From the NCBI RefSeq assembly GCF_003286085.1, contig NW_020825313.1:2232001-2296000 (forward strand): a stretch of 64,000 nucleotides of DNA, written 5' to 3'. A program made the position numbers and the translations under genes. This stretch comes from Drosophila persimilis. Lineage: Eukaryota; Arthropoda; Insecta; Diptera; Drosophilidae. Positions 10,991 through 23,553 of this stretch are shown piece after piece. Under the pieces are notes generated by a model. It had not been told where the DNA came from. It did not search any database and saw nothing but the letters and a program-made list of their open reading frames with translations. Each line of letters starts with the position of its first letter. The first letter of the stretch is position 1.

Positions 10991-13900
10991 AGAAGGTTTA
11001 AGGAGTGAGTTTATTGAGTGATATCGTTGAACGTTGTTCGTCATGAAAGCCTTAGTTCATCCCCAAACAGCTCACGAAGCGGCGGAGGCTCGGGAGTTTG
11101 TACAGTCATGTGCTTCTCGGCAAACATTAGAGAATAAGTTGGACTGACTGGTTGCAACTTTCAACAGCTTTTTGGAGCTCTCGGAGAAGTTGAGCAAACA
11201 CTGTGGAATGCTTATTTGGTGGAAAAACTCAACTTCTGGAGAAGATTCGGGATACAGCGGTAACAGCAAAGCTGCATATCGAAAAAATATACATTCCAAC
11301 GTTTTCGGGCAGATACGAGGATTGGTGTCAGTTTAGTGAATTGTTCGGATTGCAATACCAGGACGCATGGGAGAAGCTCGGTAATCGTTATAAGATAAAA
11401 TTACTGATTTCTCGTTAGTTCATTCCAAATTTTCTTTCGTTGCCAACCACAGAGGGTTCAAACATCGCCAAGTTGCGTAAAATAGTCGACAGCGCTGAGG
11501 AAAGTATACATGGTCTACAAGCGCCAAAATGCCACAGCCGCGATGTGTGCCTCATCCACATCTTGCTTTCACCCTGAATGCAAGGAAGCTTGGGAAACCT
11601 CCAGTGAATCGTGCTAAGAAAATGTGACCATATATGAACTGTTCGGCTTTGTCTTCGCACGCTGCGATGCCCTTGAGTCTTGTCAGATCCACAGCTAATC
11701 TATGATACACACACGGTGCTTTCATCATGTTGACGTGCCAAATACGCCTGTTCGTGACTGTGTATATTGTCATGAGCAACACAGTCTTTATGCGTGCACT
11801 CTTTATGCGTTCAAGGCTCTGGATGTTGTGGATCGCCGCAAGTTCGCAATGGATGGTTATTTGTGCTTCAATTGTCTAAGCCGATCTCATCAAGTAAAGG
11901 AGTGTAATTCCACACACACGTGCCGTCTGTGTAAGTTGAGGCACCGCACCGTTCATCCAGAGGATATCCGCTCTGTCAAGGCTTCCGCTGCTGTCAATAC
12001 ATCCGCTGACTCAACCGTCCGCTCGTCCAATTTCTCTGCTGATGCGGATCCAGCCGTCGTCGGCCATCATATATTGGGGAGGAAACTCGTGGACAAGAGT
12101 CAGGCCATATAGCCAAAGATTTTGGTCACTATAGTCGACTCCTGGGGCAACGGGACAACCTGCAGGATACTGCTGGATACTGGTTCAACTATATCGATGG
12201 TCGCCGAATCATTTATTCAACGAATAAGATTGCCGCGCACGCATGCTCGTATACCAGTGGTTGGTCTAGGCGCAAATCCTGCTGGGGTTACTAGAGGTCG
12301 AGCCACATTCACGCTGCACTCCCGCACAAGCTTGGTAAACCAGGCGAAATCGACGTGATTTTAAGAGCTGATTAGCTTTTGCACTTCATACTAATGTTGG
12401 TTGGATCTGAGTAGTGATGCTCACACCAACGCACTAGCACGTCACGCTCACGAGGATCTGGACACTTTGGTTCGATCGTACATGAACATGGAACGAGCTC
12501 AACCAAGTAATGCTTAGTTCATACGCACACCCGCAGAAACGATGGCGTGTACGTCGGCCAATTCAACGATTCTGCTCTTCCGATGCGGTCCACTTCGATC
12601 CACTGGGGTTGGTTGCCCCATAACTGTATTTCTCAATTTTCTCTTTCAAGATAGTTGGCTGAGCTCGGTCGAATGGAACGAATCACTACGAATCAACAGT
12701 TTGTAGCTGAAGATCATTTACCGGCATACGCCGTATCATATACAGTCATTTACGATTGTATGATCAACAAAGCTTCCTCCTGGTCACATCTCTTGCGGAA
12801 AATTAGCTATTGTTTTCGCTTTGTACATCCAGTTCGTTGCAAGGACCGCCTGTCATAGTTTTTATCGTCGTGGGAGCTTTAATATGCCCGCTCTAGGGTA
12901 ATCAAACATGTCCCGATGGAGTTCTTAAAAGGGGAGTACAAACAGCTAAGCACTGGACAAGAACTTTCTCAAAAATCCAAGTTGACTCGCTACACTCCAT
13001 TTGTTGACGTCCAAGGAATTCTGCGCGTATGAGGACACATTGGCAATTCGATGGCAACCTTCCAAAGGAATCACCAGTTGCTGTTTTACTAGCTAGACAC
13101 CAGCACGTCACATCGCTACACGTTGGAGTCGAACTTATATTCCACACGTTGAGACAGGAGTATTGGATCCTTGGAGTCCGCAAAATTGTATTGAACTGCA
13201 AGATTTGTTTCCTCCAGCGCAAAGGCACACAACTCATGGCTGATCTTCCCGCCTTTCGCGTTCAGCCCTCCCGCTGCTTTGTACATTCTGGATTGGATTA
13301 CGCTGGACCAGTTACCATCAAGACATCAGTAGTTGGTTCGCCATCTTTGTTTGTCTGTCCACCAAAGAAATTCATATAGAGGTCGTCAGTGATTTGACCA
13401 CTCCTGCATTTATCGCCGCTTTTAAACGGTTATTGTCTCGACGTAGCCCTATATCCGATTTATACTCAGACAATGGCACAACATTCCATGGAGCCAGAAA
13501 GGAACTAACGGGGATGCAACGGATAGCTGTATCTCAAAGTCAAGATGAGGATATTGCTAATTTTCTGACGAGTCAGGAAATCAACTGGCACTTCATTCCG
13601 CCGTTTGCCCCGCATTTTGGAGGTTTTTGGGAGACCGGCGTACGATCTATCAAGCTCCACCTGTGCTGAGTAATTGGTAGCAGTGCGCTGACTTTCGAGG
13701 AATATTCAACAATTTAAACCCATATTGAAGGTTTACTCAACTCTCGCCCACTGTGTACGCCCAGCGATCAAAGCTTGGATCCCCTTACCCGCTCTCATTT
13801 TCTTACAGTTCAACCTCACATGTCGGTGCCGGAGACGTCCTTGATAGACGTCAACATTAACAGACTGCAGCGTCGGAGGCAATTGCAAGCCAAGATTCAA

Positions 13901-14100
13901 GGATTCTGGAAACGGAGTCTTGAATATCTTGCTTCCTTGCAACCTCGCACGAAATGGCAGCAGGAGTCCACCAACATAACCGTGGCCAAGACGAGAGGGT
14001 TCGAGTGGTCACCGTAAAAACAGCCCGAGGAGTTTACAAGAGAACTATTACCAAAGTTGCTGTGCTTTCCTTGTTCTGAACAGTCGTTCAGGGAAGCCGG
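10991..14100 (+). mobile_element. BEL/Pao retrotransposon, gutted internal region
   Basis: Gag start resembles the copy at 61.6-62.5 kb: TFSGRYEDWCQF at about 11300 (a DUF1759-like domain), YQDAWEKL at about 11360. 11702-12112 has zinc knuckles (CFNCLSRSHQVKEC, CRLCKLRHRTVHP). 12122-12358 has the aspartic protease motif ILLDTGSTISM. A short RT remnant with DPLGLVAP sits near 12600. 13029-13669 is integrase: HVGVELIFHTLRQEYW, CKICFLQRKG, LDYAGPVTIK, then SDNGTTFHGARKEL and INWHFIPPFAPHFGGFW. 13775-14090 is the integrase C-terminal region. Most RT and RNase H are deleted, and frameshifts separate the pieces. Confidence 0.85.
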
Positions 14101-14102
14101 TA

Positions 14103-14446
14103 TGTTGAGAAATTAGACGCGGAGTTTTGTTCAATGTTCATTTATATTACAACTGCCCTATTCATATGCTCATGATTGTATTGCACCGCTTAAGTAACTA
14201 TTTTTACGCGCATAGCTGGGTTGTTATTGCTTGTGTCCAATATAGCTAAAGCCCGCAGCTTCACACGCATACATCGATGGGTACTGTTTTGCATTGGACC
14301 GTCGCATCGTGTGATCTTTCAATTCCCTATTGGCTCGACTTCTTTTGTGAAGTGGAAGTAAGTAGGAAAATAGATTCATAACCAACCGCCTGCATATCGC
14401 TGTAAAACCTAGTAAAATTTATACAGTCCACTCATTCATATCCACA
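14103..14446 (+). repeat. BEL/Pao LTR (3' LTR of the 11-14 kb element)
   Basis: Begins TGTTGAGAAATTAGACG right after the integrase end, and matches the LTR at 61127-61586 (shared string TTACAACTGCCCTATTCATA-like, then GCACCGCTTAAGTAACTATT). The end near ...CATATCCACA is inferred from that alignment. It is shorter than the other copy, mainly through an internal gap near 14240. Confidence 0.7.
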
Positions 14447-14635
14447 AAGTATTATAAGCAGATTTGGCGCTTAGGTCAATTAGCTTATTTCCTTCAATAT
14501 TTTTTTGACCTGGTATAAACAGTGGTGAACATTTTTGATATTTTATTAATAGTGATCTTATGATAGATTCGTTATAATAATGGTTGTTTATTTTTTTGAT
14601 CGCAGTTATAGATAATTATGAGCTAGATCTAGATA
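14447..14635. other. Unassigned AT-rich sequence
   Basis: Flank between the BEL LTR and the CR1 fragment. Nothing recognisable. Confidence 0.4.
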
Positions 14636-15520
14636 ATTTGCACAACACCACGGCTAAAAGTTATTGAAATCGGATTGCAAGCCGGATTGAAGTGAAGTAT
14701 CCTTACACTGAACACAGAGCTTAGCATCATCCGTATACATTAGTACTCGAGAGTATGCTAATACCGAAGGCAAGTCATTAATAAAGAGTATGAAGTGTAA
14801 GGGGCCTAGATGGCTGCCCTAGGTACTCTAGAAGTAACCTTAACCTTATGATCTTTATCTGATAGCGAGGAAGAAGCAACATTTAAAGCGGACAAGTGCT
14901 GCTCATCAATTGAGATATCCGCAGAAGGTAAAGAGATAAAGAGAAATTAGTTCTTTTGGAAGGCAGATGAGAATGGAACATTTCGCTGATTCTGACTTGG
15001 AATAGCTATGGGGTCCTATTCATCTTTTTAGGCTTAAGCTCCGGCCAAAATTTGGCAGAACAAATGGTGTCGAATGGAGTTAGGGAGACGTTTATCTTAA
15101 GTGAAGGTATCTCCCTGGCAAAAGAGGAGTTAAACCTCTCCACCTTAAGCCGACGGTTTTATTTTGTTTTTATAAAAGGCACTAATATCATTATTAAATG
15201 AGGTCACGGGCCAGCCGTGAAGCAAAACTCGTCATTGTGGCGGGAACCCCAAATGTAGGCAATATCCGGAGGTCCAGAACGTCGAATTATTAAGATCGGA
15301 TTGCAAGCGAGAATGAAATGAAATGTTATTTGCTGGACACAGAGCTTAACATCATCCGCATACATGAGTACTCGAGAGTATGCTAATACCGAAGGCAAGT
15401 CAAGAGTGTGAAAAGTAAGGGGCCTAAATGCTGCCCTGCGGTACTCTGGAAGTAATCTTGACTGGTGAAGAGAGGAAGTTTTTGAAGAGGACTCAACTTC
15501 TACACCTTCAAGTCTGCGGC
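14636..15520 (-). mobile_element. CR1-clade LINE fragment with internal duplication
   Basis: Minus-strand RT sequence of the CR1 family seen at 9.8 kb. The segment that encodes LAYSRVLMYADDVKLC occurs at both about 14700-14770 and 15300-15390, and the ATCGGATTGCAAGC string at about 14671 and 15296. The stretch between (about 14860-15250) holds pieces of the endonuclease/linker and ORF1 end in scrambled order. A rearranged dead fragment. Confidence 0.7.
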
Positions 15521-15529
15521 TTTAATTCT

Positions 15530-16083
15530 GACTTATATAAAAGCATCTAGCCGGGAGACAAAAACTTGCCTCGTTGTTGAGAACCGCCATCATTGGTTTT
15601 GCGTGGTACCTGAACGGAACGTGCTTTATGGGAGCGGAAGGGGGTGGGGCGAAATTTTGAAATCCACTTGTGCAGGTTCGATACCACAGGAGTGTGGACA
15701 CCAAATTTGGTTGCTCTAGCTCTTATAGTCTCTGAGATCTAGGCGCTCATTTTTAGCAGTAGGTAAAGCCGACCATGAAACGTGTGTGTTAGAGAGAGAC
15801 AGAGCGAGATTGAATGAAATTTTTCCTTCATTTTGGCTATAATAATGATACGATCTGGTTCAGATTCTGCAGTCTAAAAGATATTGTCATTCTCTGCGAT
15901 TCTGCGCTTTTGGTTTTCTTATATCGGTCAAATTGTGGATGCCACAGATTTTCGTCCTTTGTGGGGGCGGAAGGGGGCGGCGCGAGATTTTGAAAAACAC
16001 TTGTAACACCTGACATATTACAGAAGTCTGGATACAAAATGTGGTTGTTCTAGCTCTTATAGTCTTTGATCACTAGGCGCCAG
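15530..16083 (-). mobile_element. DINE-1/INE-1-like Helitron fragment
   Basis: Reverse complement of the internal part of the DINE-1 copies at 24.3, 36.6 and 52.3 kb: repeated CCAAATTTGGTTGCTCTAGC units, GGGGGCGGAAGGGGG runs and the AGGCGCTAATG-like string. Both termini are missing. Non-autonomous, no coding capacity. Confidence 0.75.
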
Positions 16084-17390
16084 TGCTGCCAACTTTTTAT
16101 CAGAAAAAAAGCTGTGTCTATGTGAAGAAATCGAAGTGAAAGCTAAAAATTAAAAAACAACGCAATTAATGTTGTGAACTATTTTGCATTAAAGTGATAT
16201 TTAATATTTTATATTATTTTCATTAACTCATCCAGCTCTGTGGGGCTAGCTTCTGATGCGCACTTATGTGGCACTTCGTTGTCAAAACAGCTTTTTCAAA
16301 GTCTTCGCAAGCCATAATGTAAATTTAAATAAAAACTAGTGCATCTAATTCCGTTTTTACACGCTCATTTCTTACACGGTTTGGAAATAACACGGCTAGA
16401 AAATACAAATTTTTAATTTTTTAAACGTTTTTATTCCATTCAGAACGGTTTAAAATATCAACACAAATAGATAAAAGCACATACAGCTCACTAGCAGCTA
16501 GAAACCAAACGAAAACAAGACAGATCGTAAAGAGAATAAGTACATATTTGTTTCTCTTTTGATTTTCTTCGTATACACACATACATACAAGCTAATTTAC
16601 TGGTCGGAGTAATTGCAGATAGCAACAATATAGGAAATCCCTATTTGTGTAAATTTAAGGGGATTAAATTTTTTCAATAGAAATATGCTAGTATTTTGTG
16701 AAGAATCAATGCAATCAGACGGGTTTGGTAAAGAAATTTTTCTATATGTAAATTTTTTTTCCAATGTTTCCTTATTATTTCCCTATCGTATTTGCATACG
16801 ATCAATGTCTTTTTTTACACGGGTTTTTCACGAACCAATCTACCATATAAAAACAAAATTAGGTGTAATATCCCTTCACTGACAATAAAACTTTACCTTA
16901 TGCACAGAATGATTTTGGTCCTGCTTAGTTTCCTGGAATTCCTTAGTTTTGTCTTAACCAGATGAGCCTGGCTTAATACCCGCTAAATTTCCGCGTTTAA
17001 TCACGGCAATGATATCATTTGCAGTGCAACAGCTGCCAGGTCAAAAAATCAGCTGTTTTCACCAGAATCTTTATAGAAGTACGCCTTCTAAAACTAGTGC
17101 TGTTGTTGATATTTCCCCTCTTTATTACATTAGATTAATATCACTATATTTGCATTCAATTTCTGAATATTTTCAACTTTAAGGTAATCAAAAATTTGTC
17201 TAATTCCATTTTCCTTAGCGCACAAGATTTTTTTGACGGAAAAAAGTCAACCTGTTTTAGAATTTCTAAATTATCTGATCTCAATGCTCTCAAAGATGAA
17301 TTAATTTTGCTATTGAGGCAAGCTCATTTTAAACTGCGATAATGGAGTTCAAGCTGTTGGTCACTATTCAACGCGCTGTCAAATTAATTT
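16084..17390. other. 1.3 kb with no recognisable feature
   Basis: AT-rich and without conserved coding motifs. The 65-codon frame at 16685-16882 is in low-complexity, T-rich sequence. It may be an old DNA-transposon body or intronic sequence; I see no terminal inverted repeats. Confidence 0.4.
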
Positions 17391-17394
17391 TGTG

Positions 17395-18000
17395 AGTATC
17401 CGCTTGAAGCTCTAGAGGAAGATAGTCGAACTCAATATGTCAAAGTTCTTGAAATACGCTGGGACACGGCTGTAGACGAGATTTCCTTCAAGTTGACCAT
17501 TCCTGACGCCCCAAGTGCTCTGACAGAACGGATTTTGCTGTCTGAGCTTGCCAAGATCTACGATCCACTGGGGTTGGTTGCCCCATAACTGTATTTTTAA
17601 ATGTTCTCTTTCAAGATAGTGGGCTGAGCTCGGTCGAATGGAACGAATCACTACGAATCAACAGTTTGTAGTTGAAGATCATTTACCGGCATACGCCGCT
17701 GTCATCTACAGTCGCGTGAGACTCAAGTTAATCTACACATTTCCGATGAAGGAAATGATCTTGATTGTATGATCAACAAAGCTTCCTCCTAGTCACACCT
17801 CTTGCGGACAATTAGCTGTTGTTTTCGCCTCGTACATCGTCTTCGCTGCAAAGAACGCCTGTCCGCTCTCTAATCAAACATGCCCAGATGGAATTCTTCC
17901 AAGTGGACTGCAAGCAGCTGACCACTGGACAACTAGTGGCAACTTTTTGGCAAATCTTCCCGCTTTTCAAGTTTTTTTTTCTATAATTACAGACGTCTCT
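17395..18000 (+). mobile_element. BEL/Pao RT fragment
   Basis: Plus-strand translation of 17400-17590 gives VLEIRWDTAVDEISFKLTI and LAKIYDPLGLVAP, the region just after the Pao-type RT active site. The following 250 bases repeat, with small differences, sequence found at 12590-12900, including the strings around AACAGTTTGTAGCTGAAGAT. The two are copies of one BEL family. Confidence 0.75.
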
Positions 18001-18079
18001 TAAACAGTTTATGTCATAGTCCGACCTCAGCTCACACTGTAGACTGTAGACGATTTATGTTCGAATTTATGGATTCCAA

Positions 18080-18560
18080 GACTTTTTCCGGAGATGATCA
18101 AATCCGCTCACAAATTTCCCTTGTCTTCTCACGCTTGCAGTTGTAAATCTCTTGAAAACCTATGTCGTCATTTTTTCTGGCCAAACTTAGTGACAGACGT
18201 AAAGAAAAATATTAACAGCTGCGACGGTGTAATTGCGCAAAATATCGAAATCACACCTTTCGCCCGCCTCTTGGAAAACCGAGTGAAACGCAATAAACTT
18301 AAAAAAATCTAAAATGTCAAGTTTTTTAGTGTCGCATTCAAGTGTTGGGCAGTGTACAACCCGATCAGAAGAACTGGGACGAACAGCTAAGTCATATATG
18401 CTGTTCATTGCGTTCAAGCGTTCACTCAGGTAATACTTCCAGCCCTTATAGTATGATATTTGGTCAAAATATAGTTAAGAGTGGATCTGAGTACGAGTGC
18501 AATTCCACAGTGAAGATTAATTCGACTTGATTCGCTAAAAAGCAACATAGTCTATGTTAT
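18080..18560 (+). mobile_element. Ty3/gypsy integrase fragment
   Basis: 18094-18280 encodes an integrase zinc-binding region (FPLSSHACSCKSLENLCRHF, FWPNLVTDVKKNINSCDGVI). 18342-18500 encodes a later integrase segment (KNWDEQLSHICCSLRSSVHS, SPYSMIFGQN). The catalytic core between them is deleted. The spacing of the H...H and C...C residues and the second motif fit Ty3/gypsy rather than BEL. Confidence 0.7.
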
Positions 18561-20580
18561 AATCTACCAAGCGGAGAATTTTCCTTTGCCGTTGGAACTA
18601 TCCCGTCGCAACTTTCAAGACAGTTGGCTAAGTTGCGAAAGCGCGCAACAACAAATTCCCCTCTTATTAGAGCGGGCGCTCTCAACGAGGAATTTCTGCT
18701 CCTCGCCCAACTATCTCACCGGTCGGTCGCATCACAGACATCTTTCCGCCAGACATCTAGATATGGATGTAGTCGTCTTTGCGGTGTGCCGAGGAGTAAC
18801 AAGTAACCTCCTCCAACGTTAGCCATTTGTTCCGTCAATTTAAAATTCCTAGCAAATTCATTTAGCATTGCTGTTATTAGTTTAAATATTTGGTGCCTTT
18901 TTTCTGGTTGGAAAAAGCAGCGAAAGCTATGACACGGAAATAGTGGTAATAATGGTGTTTTTCTTGTGCTAAAATTGTTGAGCTGCTGAAAAAAGTGTGA
19001 GATTTTTTTATTGTCACATGTTTAATCCAGTCTGAAAGTAACTTTGCAGCAGGCCATGTAAGCACTTTCATCGGTGGATCAACGCAAGTATAAAACCCAA
19101 AATAAGCTGTAAGTTGCACAATGAAATTTATAAGAAATTTGATTTTTGTTGCTCACGTAATCAAAACTCTCTTCGCTTAAGATAGGCGGTTCTCTCTCTC
19201 CAATACTCTCCTGCTGCCCATACACGCAGCGCCAAATAACTGCATGCTGGTGCTCTCTTAAGAACAAAGCGCAAAAGGGAAGATGAGAGGATATGCGCTC
19301 TGGCTCTTTTTCTTTGTTTTTGTCTGCTTATGATCGTGTCTTTGATTTGCCAATATAATATAACAGACCGTGCTGGAGTCCATGGTGATTTTATCAAATC
19401 ACTTAATGAGCGTCCTCCCGCCTCTGAAAATTGTTTCAGATAGCATTTTACGCAATCTGGATGGCCTTTACTCGGCGACATAGTGAAGGCAATTTACATT
19501 AAGCTTCCGTGATCTGCTGGCTCCGATTGTTTGATTGAGGATGGACTAAAATATTTGACGCCAATTATTTGCTTTTGCACCCAGCTTAGTCGTTCTGAAG
19601 GAGATTTTGAGCGAAATTCTTTACATCACAAAGTGGTATTCGTAATGTTCATCTTTTCGCTTTTAGCTCTCTACGTAATATTTGAGTGTTCTTTCCTGTT
19701 CCTAAAACTCAAATTCTTTGTTCTAGGAACTGGAGCACTTGATGCCTGCATTAGCTTTTCAATGTTCTCGTTAAAGATTGCAATGTATTTTTTAAGTGTT
19801 ATACGTATGTTCTTATGGAATTTCAAATATTTTTCGCGTTTATATGTTTTTAATCTTTGAGTCGTTTTCGTTAAAACGATTCCATGCGTCTTCGAGTGCT
19901 GTTTTTTTTGCTTTGAAGTTACTAATGAACCTACAAATTTATTCTCCAATGCATCGGATCTCCGATCTCCTAGCTGGCAATCGAACATAGATTTATTGAT
20001 ATTACACATTGGGCCAGACGGCCGATATTCTAGCATACATTAAAAAAGTCATGGAAACGAAATACTTTTGGAATGACACGTAATCATAATGTATACCGTA
20101 GCTAGGAAAACTGAATTTATCCTTTTGATTTTAATGCAGCCCTGAAAGGTTTGAAAGGCCCTGAAGAAAAAGGATTAGAAAGGCCGGGGTATGTAAAATG
20201 TCTGAATGAAAAAATATGTTGTTCATATTTGTTAGTTTGTGCATATTGATTTGGGCCTTTCAAAACTTGAGAAAGCTAAACCAACTTACCTGTCTATTGT
20301 GATCCCTAACTTTTTCCGTGAAATTTTGTGTCCCTTTCTAACTATATTAAACTAATAAAAAAAGTGGTTATTAACTAATGTATATTAAATTAGCTACAAC
20401 CCTTTTCGACCATTGCACTTTTATGGTTGTTTCCATTTTGTAGGTTAGGCTGAATTTTTCTAAAAAATGCAGCTCAATATTTGGATATATATCATTAAAA
20501 ATGCTTCCATTGTTATGAGCTTGATATTTTAGCAAATGCTAAAATATTTTTAACTTAATCATGAAATTATGAACCCAGAA
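18561..20580. other. 2 kb without an assignable feature
   Basis: Contains modest open frames (minus strand 19161-19481 and 19671-20036; plus strand 19531-19860), none with a domain I recognise. 18590-18830 may still be retroelement sequence trailing the gypsy integrase piece. No LTRs or terminal repeats were seen. Confidence 0.35.
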
Positions 20581-20589
20581 AACATGCCC

Positions 20590-20750
20590 TTGAGAACAGG
20601 AAAATGACCCAAAGCACTCCTTAAAGCTGGTCAAGGCTTGGTTTAGATTGGTGAGATTCCAGTGGAGACTTGCCGCAAACTTATTGCTAGTATGCCAAGA
20701 AGAATGGCCGAAGTTATCAAAATTAATTGTGGCTATATAGGATACTAGTA
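20590..20750 (+). pseudogene. Tc1-like transposase C-terminal remnant
   Basis: Reading frames here give ENDPKHSLKLVKAWF and, after a frameshift and a small deletion near 20645, IPVETCRKLIASMPRRMAEV. These match the end of Tc1-family transposases: the N-D-P-K-H motif near the second catalytic Asp, and the final M-P-R-R-x-x-x-V-I. The central segment between the two motifs (usually containing the P-x-L-N-P-I-E-x-x-W box) is missing. The N-terminal half is not visible upstream. Dead DNA transposon of the cut-and-paste type. Confidence 0.8.
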
Positions 20751-20759
20751 AAAGATTAT

Positions 20760-21370
20760 AAATTATAAGAAAAAAGTGGACAAATTTTGATACGCTTTTA
20801 GTTTTTCGCTTTGGAGAATTGCTGTACTTATTATTTTGGCCAGCCCTTGTTTATGTTTTTAAGGTTTAATCGGTCATAGAATATATATTTCAAATGAAAA
20901 ATGCTTATGATGAACATTTTTATAGTCTACTGTAGGCTAGAAAACTAAAAGTAAATTTGAATTTTTAATTATGTTTATTAGAAAAGTTGTATAGGACGTG
21001 AAAAAACGCTCATAAGCGTGTATATATTAATTTGGCCAGTAGTTTGGCCATATTCTTATCAAAGAATCATGTCAATAAGTTGACGAATTTATGTCAGCAT
21101 TTCGGATGCCGGTACCTGTTTATATACGGTACTCAACCAGTGCACATTGAGCCAGGCAGCGTAAGTTTGTCATAAATTCAAAAGAAAATTAAATTAGAGA
21201 CTTCCTAATGTACAGTTGATTGTGTTGATATATATAAGAACTGAGATCAATTTCAGACCGATCCGACAACGCCCACCCTTACCGCCCATATGACGGGCAA
21301 TTTTTATTAATGGCTTTTGCTGAGTACTTATATATTCATATTTTTCATCTATTCATGCTAATTTATACTT
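20760..21370. other. AT-rich, nothing recognised
   Basis: Possibly the 3' flank of the Tc1 relic; no clear inverted repeat partner was found. GACAACGCCCACCCTTACCG near 21270 recalls the CGCCCAC strings of DINE-1 elements but is isolated. Confidence 0.35.
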
Positions 21371-21374
21371 ATAG

Positions 21375-22350
21375 TTTATAAGGCCAGGTTAGGTGATTGT
21401 GGTAGTCAGGGAATTGGGGTTTACCCCCATCTCACTTGGACCTATTTAAGGTCCATTGTTTTCCCGCAGGGGCGTGTGCCTCTTCTCACTGCTTGGACCG
21501 TAGAGAAAACTATTGCAGATTACAGGCAGTCCCATCCGGGGGCTTGGATGAATTTTAACAAGATCCCTGGTTAGTTTCGGAAAGTTCCGAAGTTTCCGTG
21601 AAGAACGAAAAGCAGGAAACTACTATTTCCAAGGGCCGGGTACTGGCAGAAGAAGTGGGGGACCGATTCCTCCTCTTCCTCCTCACGAAAACTCCTGCAG
21701 AAGGGATTGACAGTCTAGAGGCGTAGGACACACTAAAGTAATTCAGGAGCTTGAAGCAGCTACTGATGTTTACAGAAGAAGACATCAGTGTACAAGTGGA
21801 CCTCATTTGCAGGTCCTGATTTGCCCATCTCACAGTCCTCCCTAAGTGGGACTGATACCTGGAAAGGCGTCAAGAAGTGATTACTGGGAATAAAGTAATC
21901 CGTCCTCTCTGGTAATTGCGGAAGTCTTGTAGCATAGTCTGTAGCGTACAGGTTATAGGAGCTGATGATATAAACGGGAGTAGGAAGTACGCGCTGGCTT
22001 CGGCTTTTGTCTCTGGTCGGCGGGGTGTAGGCATGGAGGATATTTTACTACCCATTTAAAGCTCTGGCAAATGGTCGAGATAAAAATACATATAAAAAAA
22101 ATCGCGTACGAGAAGGGAAAGGATACTAGGAAACGGGATACAGGGGGTCAAAGGGCCAGATCAGCAGGGATACGTAAACGAAGAAGATCACCGGTCAGAT
22201 CTTTGTCGGCTGCGGTATCGCCCATTGGCGAGAACGCCCACCCTACCATGATCCTTCAGGGCCACCTATTAACAGTCAGGATCCCTCCAACAAAGACTGC
22301 GGTGGGTCACATCTCCGTCAGACGAGGTTGCATGGTTCCGATATAAGATA
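21375..22350 (+). other. Unclassified, possible degenerate retroelement ORF
   Basis: Several adjacent open pieces lie on the plus strand: around 21600-21730 (KQETTISKGRVLAEEVGDRF) and 22071-22346, a basic, Arg/Ser-rich stretch with KRRRSPVRSLSAAV. The change from acidic to basic, and the interruptions by single stops, would fit a decayed LINE ORF1 or gag. I recognise no domain, so the class is open. Confidence 0.3.
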
Positions 22351-23125
22351 TTTAGCCTTGGTTCATTTCCAAACTAACTTTATTTAAGCAATCCATAATT
22401 CTTCATTTAAATTCCTATAAAACCTAACGCTAATAGAATTTAGTCCCTTATATAAGCAATATTCGATATTGTCTTACATTTATAGGGTATTACTATACAG
22501 CATATACTGGGGAAAGAATATCATAGGGGCGAGGTAGGGTATAATGATCTTAGATCTATAAAAATGATTAGTAGTAGGTATATATAAATGCACGAGCTAT
22601 GTTATGTGTTCATCATAGGAACAAGAAAACTTCAAACTTCATTACGTTAACTTGGTCAGTGCCAAAACCAGACAAAAATCGGGTATATGGAAAATCGCTT
22701 AAAGGCATGAGTAATATGTGTATAAAACCGTGATCATGGTTGAAGACCAACGAATAGTTACCGCACATTCATTCTTTTCAGATGGCTTACTTGGTTCAGG
22801 ATAATCTCTTACGATACGATTAATAGCTTTGACTCCCACGCAGAAAGATCTTTCGTTGTGTGTTGGATGAGATGATTTGATGGGTGGAGGAGTATGATGA
22901 TGTGTGTGATTGTGATGAGTATCTGCATATATGATGAGATGAATGCGTGGCAACCAAAATCAAAAACTGTAAAAATAATCGGTATTAATACACTACTTAT
23001 TTGTTCAAGTTCGACTTAGCCCATGGACAGGAATTCCCTTTTTGTTTATACCGGATTTAATTGGCTGTTGCAAATTTTTGCCGTATCAAAAGAACGTAGC
23101 TAAATAGAAAGCGTATAAAAAAACA
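22351..23125. other. No recognisable content
   Basis: AT-rich. 22855-22945 is locally enriched in GATGA/TGATG strings on the plus strand. No gene supported. Confidence 0.4.
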
Positions 23126-23129
23126 GGGT

Positions 23130-23553
23130 GTATTTGAAGAGTCAGTCAGATCATCCCCATGGGTCGAACGGTTCCAGGCGTCGCTTGCAGAGCCCACCAA
23201 TCGGGTTTACTGGAGGAGCAAGTCCATGCCCTCGGCTACCGCCTGATCCAAATGTCGAACGGTGGGGTTTAACCGGTGGTACGGGCACGTGGCCAATAGA
23301 GGTATTCGCGAATTACCAATCCGTAACTTCTAGACCAGCATTTCAATACGTAGATACTAGTGGTGCTAATCCTACGAGGAAAGAACAGAACATTTTTCAA
23401 CGGGTCGCTGTAGCTGGGTGGATAATTACCTCAACAGAATTGCACCACTGTTTCGAAAAATTTTAGTAAGCTGTGGGCGCTTGTTTTCCCAAATGGTCGA
23501 ACGTCTGCCCCAGCCTTGGCAATATATAACTGGCGCGTCCACTCAAATTAAAT
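23130..23553 (-). other. Body sequence beside the inverted LTR-like repeat
   Basis: In minus orientation this follows the LTR-like sequence at 23554-23993. Its first part (about 23553-23465) matches the sequence after the LTR-like copy at 486-580. A 112-codon plus-strand frame at 23128-23466 is Pro/Gly/Ser-rich in its first half. Since it runs antisense to the element and has no recognisable domain, I do not call it a gene. Confidence 0.4.

Noticed and set aside
19161-20036. Two minus-strand frames of 106 and 121 codons as a gene
   Set aside because: No start context, no recognisable domain and no consistent splice signals between them.
23128-23466. 112-codon plus-strand frame as a gene
   Set aside because: It runs antisense to the body of the inverted LTR-like element and has no recognisable domain.
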